A stretch of 64,000 bases of DNA from Streptomyces sp. ACA25. GTDB taxonomy: Bacteria > Actinomycetota > Actinomycetes > Streptomycetales > Streptomycetaceae. Positions within the stretch are counted from its first letter, which is position 1. Every line of letters begins with the position of its first letter. The stretch lies in the NCBI RefSeq assembly GCF_028200735.1, contig NZ_JAQKPV010000001.1:496001-560000 (forward strand), given 5' to 3'. A model generated the notes under the pieces. The model was not told the origin of the DNA. It worked only from the letters and a program-made list of their open reading frames with translations, and did not search any database. Shown here in pieces: positions 7,926 to 15,794 of the stretch. The translations under genes were made by a program, and so were the position numbers.

Positions 7926-9523
7926 GTGACGTGCCGGTGGGCGAAGCGCCGGGGAGCGACCCGCCGGGGGCGCCCGTCCCGGTGGCCACCGTGCGGGACC
8001 TGCGGGTCACGGTCGACGGGGAGACCCTCGTCGACGGGGTCTCGCTCACCGCGCTGCCGGGGCGGTGCACCGCACTCGTCGGAGCCTCCGGCAGCGGCAA
8101 GAGCACCACCGGCCTGGCCCTGCTCGGCGAGTACCCGGCCGGAGCGGAAGTGAGCGGCACCGTGCGCGTCACCGGCCGGGCCGGTTACGTCCCGCAGAAC
8201 CCCGCCGCGGCCCTCAACCCCGCGCGCCGGGCCGGCGCCCTGCTCGCGGACATCGCACGGCAGGGCGGGGGCAGCCGCCGTGAGCGGGCGGCCCGGGTGC
8301 GGGCCGCGCTCAGCGCGGCGCAGCTGCCCGACCCCGGCCAGGTGCTCGGCCGCTACCCCCACCAGCTGTCCGGCGGCCAGCAGCAGCGAGTCGTGCTCGC
8401 CCAGGCACTGCTGTCCGGCGCGCCGGTCGTGGTCGCGGACGAGCCGACCACCGGCCAGGACGCCCTGACCAAGCGCCGGGTCGTCGACGAGCTGCGCGCC
8501 GTCCTGGCCCGGGGAGCGGCGGTGGTGCTGCTCAGCCATGACCTCGACGTGGTCCGGGAGCTGGCCGACGAGGTCGTGGTGCTGCGGGCCGGCCGGGTCG
8601 TCGAGGCGGGACCGGCGGACCAGGTGCTGACCGACCCCCGGCACGCCTGGACGGCCCGGCTGCTGACCGCTGCCCGCCCCGAAACGCCGGACGGGCCGGA
8701 AACCGACGGGCCGCCGGAGGAGGCCGGGGCCGCGCCGGACAGCGGCCTGCGCGTGGACGGCCTGACAGCCTGGCACGGCCGGCGCCGCGGCGGCGCGGTC
8801 GTCCTCCGGGAGGCTTCGCTGACGCTCGGCGCCGGGCAGTGCCTCGCCGTTGTCGGACGCTCCGGCTCGGGGAAGACCACCCTCGCCCGCTGCCTGGCAG
8901 GGCTGCACCGGCGCTGGTCGGGCCGCGCGGTCCTGGACGGCGAGCCGCTGCCCCGCAGCCTGCGCCACCGCCGCCGCGAGCAGCTCGCCGCGGTGCAGTA
9001 CGTGTTCCAGGACGCCAAGTCCTCCTTCGACGAGTACCGGCCGGTGGTGGAGCAGGTGGCCCGCACCGCGGTCCGCCTGCGCGCCCTGCCGCCCGCCGCC
9101 GCGCGGCAGGAGGCGCTCGAAACCCTGGTCACCGTGGGGGTCGGCGAGGACACGGCGTCCCGCCGCCCCGGGGAGCTGTCCGGCGGAGAGCTCCAGCGGG
9201 CGGCCCTGGCCCGGGCCCTGCTGGCCCGGCCGAGGGTCCTGCTCTGCGACGAGATCACCTCCGGCCTGGACCCGGTCACCCAGCGCGGCATCCTCGCGCT
9301 GCTCGCCGGTCTGACGGCGGGCGCCGAGGGCATGGGTCTGGTGCTGATCACGCACGATCTCGCGGTTGCCGCCGAGCTGGCGGACCGCATCGCCGTCATC
9401 GACGACGGGCGCATCGTGGAGCAGGGCCCGGCCGCCGGAGTACTGACCTGCCCCGCCCATCCGTTCACCCGGAGCCTGCTCACCGCCATGCCCGTGCTCA
9501 CCACCCCCGGCCCGAGCTCCTGA
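7922..9523 (+). CDS. Fused ABC transporter ATPase (DppD-DppF-like, two nucleotide-binding domains)
   Basis: 533 residues with two complete ABC ATPase modules. Module 1 has Walker A GASGSGKST (residues 54-62), signature LSGGQQQR and Walker B VVVADEPT. Module 2 has Walker A GRSGSGKTT (from residue 312), signature LSGGELQR and Walker B VLLCDEIT, where Ile replaces the usual Pro. Peptide/nickel importers normally use two separate ATPases, so this is the fused form found in many actinobacteria. ATGA overlap with the upstream permease; last gene of the block. Confidence 0.92.
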   Translation: MSDVPVGEAPGSDPPGAPVPVATVRDLRVTVDGETLVDGVSLTALPGRCTALVGASGSGKSTTGLALLGEYPAGAEVSGTVRVTGRAGYVPQNPAAALNPARRAGALLADIARQGGGSRRERAARVRAALSAAQLPDPGQVLGRYPHQLSGGQQQRVVLAQALLSGAPVVVADEPTTGQDALTKRRVVDELRAVLARGAAVVLLSHDLDVVRELADEVVVLRAGRVVEAGPADQVLTDPRHAWTARLLTAARPETPDGPETDGPPEEAGAAPDSGLRVDGLTAWHGRRRGGAVVLREASLTLGAGQCLAVVGRSGSGKTTLARCLAGLHRRWSGRAVLDGEPLPRSLRHRRREQLAAVQYVFQDAKSSFDEYRPVVEQVARTAVRLRALPPAAARQEALETLVTVGVGEDTASRRPGELSGGELQRAALARALLARPRVLLCDEITSGLDPVTQRGILALLAGLTAGAEGMGLVLITHDLAVAAELADRIAVIDDGRIVEQGPAAGVLTCPAHPFTRSLLTAMPVLTTPGPSS

Positions 9524-9584
9524 CCTGCCCCGGCGGGTCCCGGCTTCACGGGTCCGGGTGGTGCTGTGCGGCCGGGCGGATCGG

Positions 9585-10181
9585 TCAGGAGGGCAGGGGG
9601 ATCTCGTAGTGGACGGTGGCGAAGCCGGGGCCGTGCTCGCCGGTGGTGCGGGCGTCGCAGATCTGCTCGGCGACGCTGTCCCAGAAGCCCTGTGCGCCGG
9701 GGATGTTGACGTTGGTGTGCAGGTAGAGGCTGTCGTAGCCGGCGCCGCCGGCGAAGTCGGCCGCCATGGCGACCATGGCCTGGGCCAGCCCTCGGCGCCG
9801 GTGGGCGGGGCGGACGTAGACGCGGACCAGCTGGGCGGTGGAGCCGGACGGGTAGCGTTCGGCGATCCACCGCGGATGCGGGGGGTGGGCGGGGCCGCGG
9901 GAGTGCAGGCCGGTGGTCGCCACCACCTCCGCTCCGCCGGGTTCCCCGGGCTGCTCGTCGCGCACCGCCACCAGCAGCAGATGCCGGGGGTCGGTCAGGT
10001 AAGCGCCTTCGATGTCGACGGCGTCCGCGTGCCACCCGGGCACGTAGCCGTAGGAGAACTCCCGGTAGAAGGTGTCGAGCATGACGCTGCGGGCGCCGTC
10101 GAGGTCGACGGGGGTGACGGGGCGGACGGTGTACGGGCCGAGGCGCCGGGACAGGGGGTGAGTCTCGATCTGAGTGGCCAT
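9585..10181 (-). CDS. GNAT-family N-acetyltransferase
   Basis: 198 residues. The acetyl-CoA binding core is visible as LVRVYVRPAHRRRGLAQAMV (motif A, R/Q-x-x-G-x-G/A variant), preceded by the GNAT beta strands and followed by LYLHTNVNIPGAQGFWDSV. The gene is convergent with the importer operon. The substrate is unknown; relatives modify amino groups of small molecules. No sign that it belongs to the importer cluster. Confidence 0.8.
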   Translation of the reverse strand: MATQIETHPLSRRLGPYTVRPVTPVDLDGARSVMLDTFYREFSYGYVPGWHADAVDIEGAYLTDPRHLLLVAVRDEQPGEPGGAEVVATTGLHSRGPAHPPHPRWIAERYPSGSTAQLVRVYVRPAHRRRGLAQAMVAMAADFAGGAGYDSLYLHTNVNIPGAQGFWDSVAEQICDARTTGEHGPGFATVHYEIPLPS

Positions 10182-10305
10182 GTCAGTCCCTAGGAGTGGG
10201 GCGATGGGACTCCCAGTCTAGCTGAACATGATTGTCAGGTGCTGTTGCAAGGTGTGTGCAGCAATGCAGGTGTCGCGGAGTCACCCGTTCGTGCGGTCAT
10301 CCCCC

Positions 10306-10971
10306 TCAGGCGGCGCCGGGCTCCACGGGGAGCTCGGCCAGGCGCCACTCGAGCATGCCGTCCATGAGCCGCAATGCGTGGTGGCCCCTGGACCGCAGGA
10401 GCCGGACGGCGTCGTGGGCCAGTACGCAGTTGGTGCCCCGGCAGTACGCGACGACCTCGGTGGTGCCGGAGAGTTCGCTCAGGCGGGATTCCAGCTCGGT
10501 CAGGGGAACGGAGAGTGCGCCGGGGATGTGGCCGGCCGCGTACTCCTCGGCCGGGCGGACGTCGATGACCGTGGCGGTGCCGGAGCGGACGCGGGCCAGC
10601 AACTCGTCGCGGGTGAGGTGGTCGGTGTCCTCCGGGCCGAGGTAGGAGGTGCGGGCCTGTGCGGCTGCGGGCTGGTGGGCCTGTGCGGTCCGCTGCAGCA
10701 GGGCGTACAGCGCGAGGACGTCCGGGCCGGCGAGCCGGTAGTGGATGCGGGTCCCCTCCCGGCGGGTGGAGACCAGCCCGGCCTGCTTGAGGGTTTGCAG
10801 GTGGGCCGAAGCGGTGGTCAGGCCGAGCCCCGCGGTCCTGGCAAGTGCGTCGACGCTGCGCTCCCCCTGGGCCAGCAGGTCGAGCAGTTCGAGCCGCTTG
10901 CCGTGGGCCAGTGCCTTGCCGGTGCGGGCCAGGGCCTCGAAGAGGGCGGCCTTGCCTGCGGGGTCTCCCAT
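10306..10971 (-). CDS. ArsR-family regulator fused to a rhodanese domain
   Basis: 221 residues. An N-terminal winged helix (SVDALARTAGLGLTTASAHL as recognition helix region) is joined to a C-terminal rhodanese domain with the six-residue active loop CRGTNC, cysteine present. Such fusions are taken to sense sulfane sulfur or oxidised thiols. The start chosen is the ATG at 10971, which has GGAGG five bases upstream; an in-frame ATG four codons further up overlaps that site. The gene is divergent from the persulfide-type MBL gene with an 87-base gap containing a palindrome, so it probably controls both. Confidence 0.85.
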   Translation of the reverse strand: MGDPAGKAALFEALARTGKALAHGKRLELLDLLAQGERSVDALARTAGLGLTTASAHLQTLKQAGLVSTRREGTRIHYRLAGPDVLALYALLQRTAQAHQPAAAQARTSYLGPEDTDHLTRDELLARVRSGTATVIDVRPAEEYAAGHIPGALSVPLTELESRLSELSGTTEVVAYCRGTNCVLAHDAVRLLRSRGHHALRLMDGMLEWRLAELPVEPGAA

Positions 10972-10981
10972 AACGTCCTCC

Positions 10982-10999
10982 ATTAATCCATGGAATATT
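10982..10999. promoter_or_regulatory. Candidate ArsR-type operator between divergent genes
   Basis: ATTAATCCATGGAATATT is an 18-base imperfect palindrome centred on CCATGG, AT-rich, and lies between the two divergent start codons. Winged-helix ArsR proteins bind sites of this kind. Binding itself is inferred. Confidence 0.45.
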
Positions 11000-11058
11000 G
11001 TAGGTTGATGTGTGCGGTGCTCGCCACCGCGCTTCCCCATCCTGCTGGAGGACACCCC

Positions 11059-12423
11059 ATGACTTTCACCGACGACCACCTGACCACCCTGGTGGATCCA
11101 GGACTGGGGAACAGCGCCTACCTGGTGGATCTCGGCGACGGACGCGGGCTGGCGGTGGACGCCTCCCGCGACCTGCGAGCCCTTTACCGGGCGGCCCGCA
11201 GCCGGGGCCTGAGAGTGGCCTTCGCCGCCGACACCCATTTGCACGCCGACTTCCTCAGCGGCGCACTCCAGCTGGCGTCCGACGAGGGCGCCACGGTGCT
11301 GGCCTCCGCCGCCGGGAACCGCGACTTCGCGCACACCCCGCTGCGCGACGGGGACGAACTGGACCTCGGCGGCCTCACCCTGCGGGCACTGGCCACCCCC
11401 GGGCACACCGACGAGCACCTGTCCTACCTGCTGCGGGACGGAAGCCGCGAACTCGGCGTCTTCACCGGCGGATCCCTCCTCGTCGGCTCGGCCGCCCGGA
11501 CCGACCTCCTCGGTGCCCACCGGACCGAGGAGCTGGCCCGAGCCCAGTACCGCTCGCTGCGCCGGCTGACCGCCCTGCCCGACAGCACAGCGGTCTGGCC
11601 GACGCACGGCGCCGGATCGTTCTGCTCCGCCCCGCCCGGCGCGGAGCGGACCACCACCATCGGCGCCCAGAAGCAGCACAACGCGCTCCTCGCGGCAGCG
11701 GACGAGGACGCCTTCGTCGCGGCGCTGCTCGGCAGTCTGGGGTCCCGGCCGGCGTACTTCGACCGGCTCGGTGAGATCAATCGCCGGGGCCCCGCCCTCC
11801 TCGACGGCCCTCCCCGGCCCGCTCCCCTCTCCGTGGGCACCGTGCGCACACTGCTCGGGCAGGGCGCGTGGCTGGTCGACGTCCGTCCCGTCGCGGACTT
11901 CGCCGCGGGGCACGTGCCCGGCGCGGTGTCCCTGCCGCTGCGGGAGCAGTTCGCCACCTGGCTGGGCTGGCTCCTGCCCTGGGACGTACCGCTGGTCTTC
12001 GTCCTCGGCCCCGGACAGGACGCCGACGACGTCGGCCGGCAGGCCGCGAAGATCGGCTACGACCGGGTGGCAGGCCACCTGGCCGGCGGAATGGACGCCT
12101 GGGTGGAGGGCCGGGGGCCGGTTCGGACGGTGGAGCTGGTCACCGCCGGAGAGATCGGCGACCGGCCGGTACTCGACGTGCGGCAGCAGCCCGAGTACGC
12201 CGCCGGGCACCTCCCCGGGGCGGCCCACACAGAGCTCGGCTCCCCCTCCCTCCACACCGTGCCGGTCACCGGGGCATCGGTGGTGATGTGCGGCCACGGC
12301 GAACGCGCCATGACCGCCGCGAGTCTGCTGGGCCGCGGTGACGCCCCCGGGCCCGCGGTGCTGACCGGCGGTCCCCACGACTGGTCCCGCGCAACGGGCC
12401 GCCCGCTCGAGGAGGGCGCGTGA
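11059..12423 (+). CDS. MBL-fold hydrolase with two rhodanese domains (persulfide dioxygenase-like)
   Basis: 454 residues. The N-terminal metallo-beta-lactamase part has the ligands H60, H62 and D64 in THLHADF, then GHTDEHLSYL and a distal WPTHGAG, as in ETHE1-type persulfide dioxygenases. Two rhodanese modules follow. The first (LVDVRPVADFAAGHVPGA) lacks the active-site Cys (VFVLGPG), the second keeps it (VVMCGHG). The ATG at 11059 has GGAGG at the right distance. Likely role: oxidation or transfer of sulfane sulfur. It is followed by an overlapping MFS gene. Confidence 0.85.
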   Translation: MTFTDDHLTTLVDPGLGNSAYLVDLGDGRGLAVDASRDLRALYRAARSRGLRVAFAADTHLHADFLSGALQLASDEGATVLASAAGNRDFAHTPLRDGDELDLGGLTLRALATPGHTDEHLSYLLRDGSRELGVFTGGSLLVGSAARTDLLGAHRTEELARAQYRSLRRLTALPDSTAVWPTHGAGSFCSAPPGAERTTTIGAQKQHNALLAAADEDAFVAALLGSLGSRPAYFDRLGEINRRGPALLDGPPRPAPLSVGTVRTLLGQGAWLVDVRPVADFAAGHVPGAVSLPLREQFATWLGWLLPWDVPLVFVLGPGQDADDVGRQAAKIGYDRVAGHLAGGMDAWVEGRGPVRTVELVTAGEIGDRPVLDVRQQPEYAAGHLPGAAHTELGSPSLHTVPVTGASVVMCGHGERAMTAASLLGRGDAPGPAVLTGGPHDWSRATGRPLEEGA

Positions 12424-13733
12424 CCACCCCCGTCACGGCCGGCGGCCCACGTCTGGGGCTGCGGGCCAACCTCGCCCAGTTCACGCTGCTGGTCGTCGTC
12501 AACGCGCTGGTGGGCGGCATGCTCGGGCAGGAGCGCACCGTGCTGCCGCTGCTGGCCGAGGACGTCTTCGGCCTGACCGCCTACACCACCGCGCTGACCT
12601 ACATCCTCGCCTTCGGGGCCACCAAGGCCGTCACCAACTTCCTGGCCGGCACGCTCTCCGACCGGTACGGCCGCAAGCCCGTGCTGGTGGCCGGCTGGCT
12701 GATCGCCCTGCCGGTCCCCGCCATGCTCGCCTGGGGGCCGAGCTGGAGCTGGATCGTCGCGGCCAACGTCCTGCTCGGTGCCTCACAGGGGCTGACCTGG
12801 TCCACCACCGTCATCATGAAGATCGACCTGGTGGGCCCCGCCCGCCGGGGACTGGCGATGGGCTTCAACGAGTCCGCCGGATACCTCGCCGTCGCCGCCA
12901 CGGCGATGGCCACCGGCGCGATCGCCGAGCACGCCGGCCTGCGGCCCGCACCGTTCCTGCTCGGCGCCGCCTACGCGGCACTGGCCCTGGGGCTGTCCGT
13001 CCTGGCGGTCCGCGAGACGCAGGGCCACGCCCGGGCCGAGGCGGCCCGCCACCCAGCGGGTCCGAACGCGCAGCTCACCACCGGTGAGGTGGCCCGGCGC
13101 ACCGGTTTCGGTGACAGGTCGCTGTCGGCCGCCAGCTGGGCCGGAATGGTCAACAACCTCAACGACGCCCTCGCCTGGGGGCTCTTCCCCCTCCTGTTCG
13201 CCCTGCAGGGCCTGTCCGTGGCCCAGATCGGCGTGCTCGCCGCTCTCTACCCCGCCGTCTGGGGCGCGGGGCAGATGCTCACCGGATGGTGGTCCGATCA
13301 CGTGGGCCGCAAGCACCTGATCACCGCGGGCATGTTCCTCCAGGCACTGGCCATCGGCCTGGTGGCCGCCGGGTCCACCTTCGGGGTCTGGAGCGCCGCA
13401 CAGGTGCTGCTGGGTATCGGCACGGCGCTTGTCTACCCCACCCTGCTCGCGGTCGTCGGCGATGTCGCCCACCCCGCCTGGCGGGCCCGGGCCGTCGGCG
13501 TCTACCGGCTGTGGCGGGACGGCGGGTTCGCGGTCGGTGCTCTCCTGGCCGGCGCGATCGCCGACCTCTGGAGCATCAGCACGGCCGTCTGGGTGGTGGC
13601 CGCGCTGACCGCGGCCACCGGCGCGATGGTCGCGGTGCGGATGCGCGAGACCCACCCGCGGGGCGCAGCCCGAACGGAGGAAACGAGCACCGGGGGTCCG
13701 CGCCGGGACGGGACAGGCCGTGGGGGACGGTGA
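12420..13733 (+). CDS. MFS permease linked to the sulfur-stress cluster
   Basis: 437 residues, twelve-span major facilitator with the loop motif GTLSDRYGRKPVLVAG after span 2 and GWWSDHVGRKHLI in the second half. GTG start overlaps the MBL gene stop by four bases. The context suggests movement of a sulfur oxyanion or a toxic compound linked to persulfide detoxification. The specificity is unknown. Confidence 0.85.
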   Translation: MTTPVTAGGPRLGLRANLAQFTLLVVVNALVGGMLGQERTVLPLLAEDVFGLTAYTTALTYILAFGATKAVTNFLAGTLSDRYGRKPVLVAGWLIALPVPAMLAWGPSWSWIVAANVLLGASQGLTWSTTVIMKIDLVGPARRGLAMGFNESAGYLAVAATAMATGAIAEHAGLRPAPFLLGAAYAALALGLSVLAVRETQGHARAEAARHPAGPNAQLTTGEVARRTGFGDRSLSAASWAGMVNNLNDALAWGLFPLLFALQGLSVAQIGVLAALYPAVWGAGQMLTGWWSDHVGRKHLITAGMFLQALAIGLVAAGSTFGVWSAAQVLLGIGTALVYPTLLAVVGDVAHPAWRARAVGVYRLWRDGGFAVGALLAGAIADLWSISTAVWVVAALTAATGAMVAVRMRETHPRGAARTEETSTGGPRRDGTGRGGR

Positions 13734-13748
13734 CTGTCCCCCACGGCC
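13716..13748. terminator. Hairpin terminator between convergent genes
   Basis: GGCCGTGGGGGAC pairs perfectly with GTCCCCCACGGCC (13-base stem, 7-base loop). It overlaps the last codons of the MFS gene and lies just before the 3' end of the minus-strand lipoprotein gene, so it can serve both. No U tract, as is usual in this genus. Confidence 0.75.
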
Positions 13749-13753
13749 TCAGC

Positions 13754-14266
13754 TCAGCCGAGGTCGTACTCCTGGCGCACATTCAGCTCGCAGTCCGCTT
13801 CGACGCCCCGGTACTCGGGGCGGGCCAGGAACTCATTCAGGAGATCCCGGTCCGGCCCCTCGCCAGGAGCCTCCGGGCGGGGGTCCGGGTAGTCCTCGAT
13901 GCCGTTCTCCCGCATGCAGGCAGCGAAGAACAGACCCATCTCCAGCGCCTCCGCCCGCTCCGCGGCGAGCTCGTCGGAGTTGTCCGGCGGAGGCAGCAGC
14001 GTGGCACACAGCCGGTTGGCTTCCTGCGTCTCCTCCGCCGTGGCGTCCTCTCCAGGGGCCAGCGAGACCGTGCCGTCCTCCTCGACGGAAACGGCGACGC
14101 CTTGTTCCTCCAGACACTCGGCCAGCTCCCGCTGATGCTCCAGCACCCGCTCCTCGGAGGTCATGCCGTCGTCCGGCCCCGCCGAGCAACCCGCCAGCAG
14201 GAACACGGCCAGGGCTGCCGCGAGGCCGGGACGGGGGCGGAGGGGGACGGCCCGGTGACGCCTCAA
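13754..14266 (-). CDS. Putative lipoprotein
   Basis: 170 residues. N-terminal basic region, hydrophobic core and lipobox LLAGC, then a soluble acidic domain with three further cysteines (AECLEEQG, RLCATL, AACMRENG) and a fourth near the end. It overlaps the preceding lipoprotein gene (14263-15198) by four bases and shares the CMxE(N/E)G type motif with it, so the two look like distant paralogues. No known enzyme motif. Confidence 0.8.
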   Translation of the reverse strand: MRRHRAVPLRPRPGLAAALAVFLLAGCSAGPDDGMTSEERVLEHQRELAECLEEQGVAVSVEEDGTVSLAPGEDATAEETQEANRLCATLLPPPDNSDELAAERAEALEMGLFFAACMRENGIEDYPDPRPEAPGEGPDRDLLNEFLARPEYRGVEADCELNVRQEYDLG

Positions 14267-15198
14267 GGCGTGCCCACCTCAGCACCGGTGAGCTCAGCGA
14301 CCAGCCGCATCCGGTCCTGATGCTGCTCCCGGGCGCTCGTCAGCATCTCCGCGTTCTCCTCCAGCGCGCGTTCCTGGTACGCGACCTCCACGGCATACCA
14401 GACGCCGACCAGGTTCACCTCCGCCTTGCAGGTGACGTCCGCCTCTGCCGCGGCGACGGCCTCCGGGCTGCTCAGTCCGTCGATCCCGAGCTCGGTCTGC
14501 GGGCTCACCGGGTCGTCCGCCGCATAGCCCTCCTCCGCCATGCACGCGGACCACTCCTCGGACACCTCGCGCACTCGCGGATCCTCCAGCGAACGGGTGT
14601 AGGCCTCCTGCTCCACACTCTGCGGCTGCATGATGTCCACGGAGTCCGGTACCGGGGCGTAGAGCTTCAGGTAGGACTCGCGCTGACATCCGCCGACCGG
14701 GATGCTCTGCCCGTCCACCTCCACGAACGCGTCGGACTCGGTGGCTTCCTCCCAGCTGCTGGGGAAGGGATCGTCGCCGTCGGGCCCGAAGAGAACGAGC
14801 TCTTCCGCCTCCGAGAGCGACAGCTCCGGGCGTGCGGGCTCCTGCCCGTCGGTGGACAGCGCGTACCCGAACTCGGCGGCGTGCTGGGCGTCCGCCAGCC
14901 CGTACCGCAGATTCTGCCGCTCCTGCGGTGCCGGCGGCAGCTCCGCCCGGTAGGCGAAGCCGTAGCGGCTCATGCACTCCTCGGTCAGCGTTGCCTGGGC
15001 CCGCTCCAGGAGCCGGAGCTCCTCGTCCGAGGCCAGGTACTCATCCAGCGGGTACGCCGGCGTGGCCGGGCCGGTCAGCCGCGGCACGTCGCCCAGTTCC
15101 GGGAGCCGGTCGCCGGTGTCCTCCCCCGAAAGGGCGGCACCGCACCCGGCCAGCGCCCCGATCAATGCCAGCACGCAGGCCGGGTACAGCATCCTCAT
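14263..15198 (-). CDS. Putative lipoprotein, companion of the next gene
   Basis: 311 residues with signal peptide and lipobox ALAGC. The mature part is acidic (Glu/Asp rich) with cysteines in EECMSRYGFAY, GGCQRES and SACMAEEGYA. The pattern C-M-x(2-3)-G-(F/Y) repeats, suggesting a duplicated small domain. Starts 37 bases after the I36-type secreted protein gene, so the three form a probable operon. Function unknown; a cell-surface partner of the secreted protein is possible. Confidence 0.8.
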   Translation of the reverse strand: MRMLYPACVLALIGALAGCGAALSGEDTGDRLPELGDVPRLTGPATPAYPLDEYLASDEELRLLERAQATLTEECMSRYGFAYRAELPPAPQERQNLRYGLADAQHAAEFGYALSTDGQEPARPELSLSEAEELVLFGPDGDDPFPSSWEEATESDAFVEVDGQSIPVGGCQRESYLKLYAPVPDSVDIMQPQSVEQEAYTRSLEDPRVREVSEEWSACMAEEGYAADDPVSPQTELGIDGLSSPEAVAAAEADVTCKAEVNLVGVWYAVEVAYQERALEENAEMLTSAREQHQDRMRLVAELTGAEVGTP

Positions 15199-15235
15199 CA
15201 GTCGTCACTCGCCTTCTCGGTTGCCGCTTCCGCTC

Positions 15236-15628
15236 TTACAGATTGTGGTAGGCGGAAGATATGTTGTTGCGGAAGTCCGCGGAGGCGTCCCCGCGGTGGC
15301 CGCTCGGAATGGAACCGCGCACTCCGCCCCGGAACGAGGAGGTGTAGACGTACCAGGTTAAGGTATCGCGGTTCGTGTAAGAAAGCGTGCTGTTATTCAC
15401 CGACTGCCCTGCGCTCGGTCCTCGCCGGTAGGTATTCCCGGCGAAGTTGTTCTCGGCGCTGCGGATGTCGAACACCGAGCCCAGGGACCCCGCGAAGGAC
15501 CAGAACCCCATCTCTCCTGCCTCCAGGATCCCGTTCTTGGGGGTGTAGGCGGAGGCGGGGGGAGCGGTCGCGAGTGCGAGAGCGGCGGCCGCGGCCGATG
15601 CGGTGAGGAGTTTCGTCACGCGGTTCAT
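15236..15628 (-). CDS. Small secreted protein, peptidase inhibitor I36-like
   Basis: 130 residues. Sec signal peptide (KLLTASAAAAALALATAPP, cleavage after ASA) and a mature domain of about 100 residues rich in Asn, Gly, Ser and aromatic residues. The pattern NGILEAGEMGFWS ... FDI ... NNFAGNTY ... GQSVNNSTLSYTNRD ... WYVYTSSFRGG ... RNNISSAYHN follows the streptomycete I36 family (beta-gamma-crystallin-like inhibitors). The cysteines of typical members are missing. Start ATG has CTGGAGGAAGC upstream. A bacteriocin-like role is an alternative because of the adjacent MacAB-type exporter. Confidence 0.75.
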   Translation of the reverse strand: MNRVTKLLTASAAAAALALATAPPASAYTPKNGILEAGEMGFWSFAGSLGSVFDIRSAENNFAGNTYRRGPSAGQSVNNSTLSYTNRDTLTWYVYTSSFRGGVRGSIPSGHRGDASADFRNNISSAYHNL

Positions 15629-15794
15629 GCTTCCTCCAGGAAAAAATGGTTTGCGCCGTAGCCGCCACGTGCAGTAGGGCATGGCATTCTTCCAACTTGT
15701 CCGTGCATTTGACCGGGATTGAATTTACCAGGGCGATCAACAGGAAGAAAGCATTCCATTTCTGTGGCCGGGAGTCATTGTTTCGGTGGCTCGC

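Noticed and set aside
10971..12378. Minus-strand frame extending upstream of the ArsR gene
   Set aside because: It is antisense to the MBL-rhodanese gene, and a proper start with GGAGG exists at 10971.
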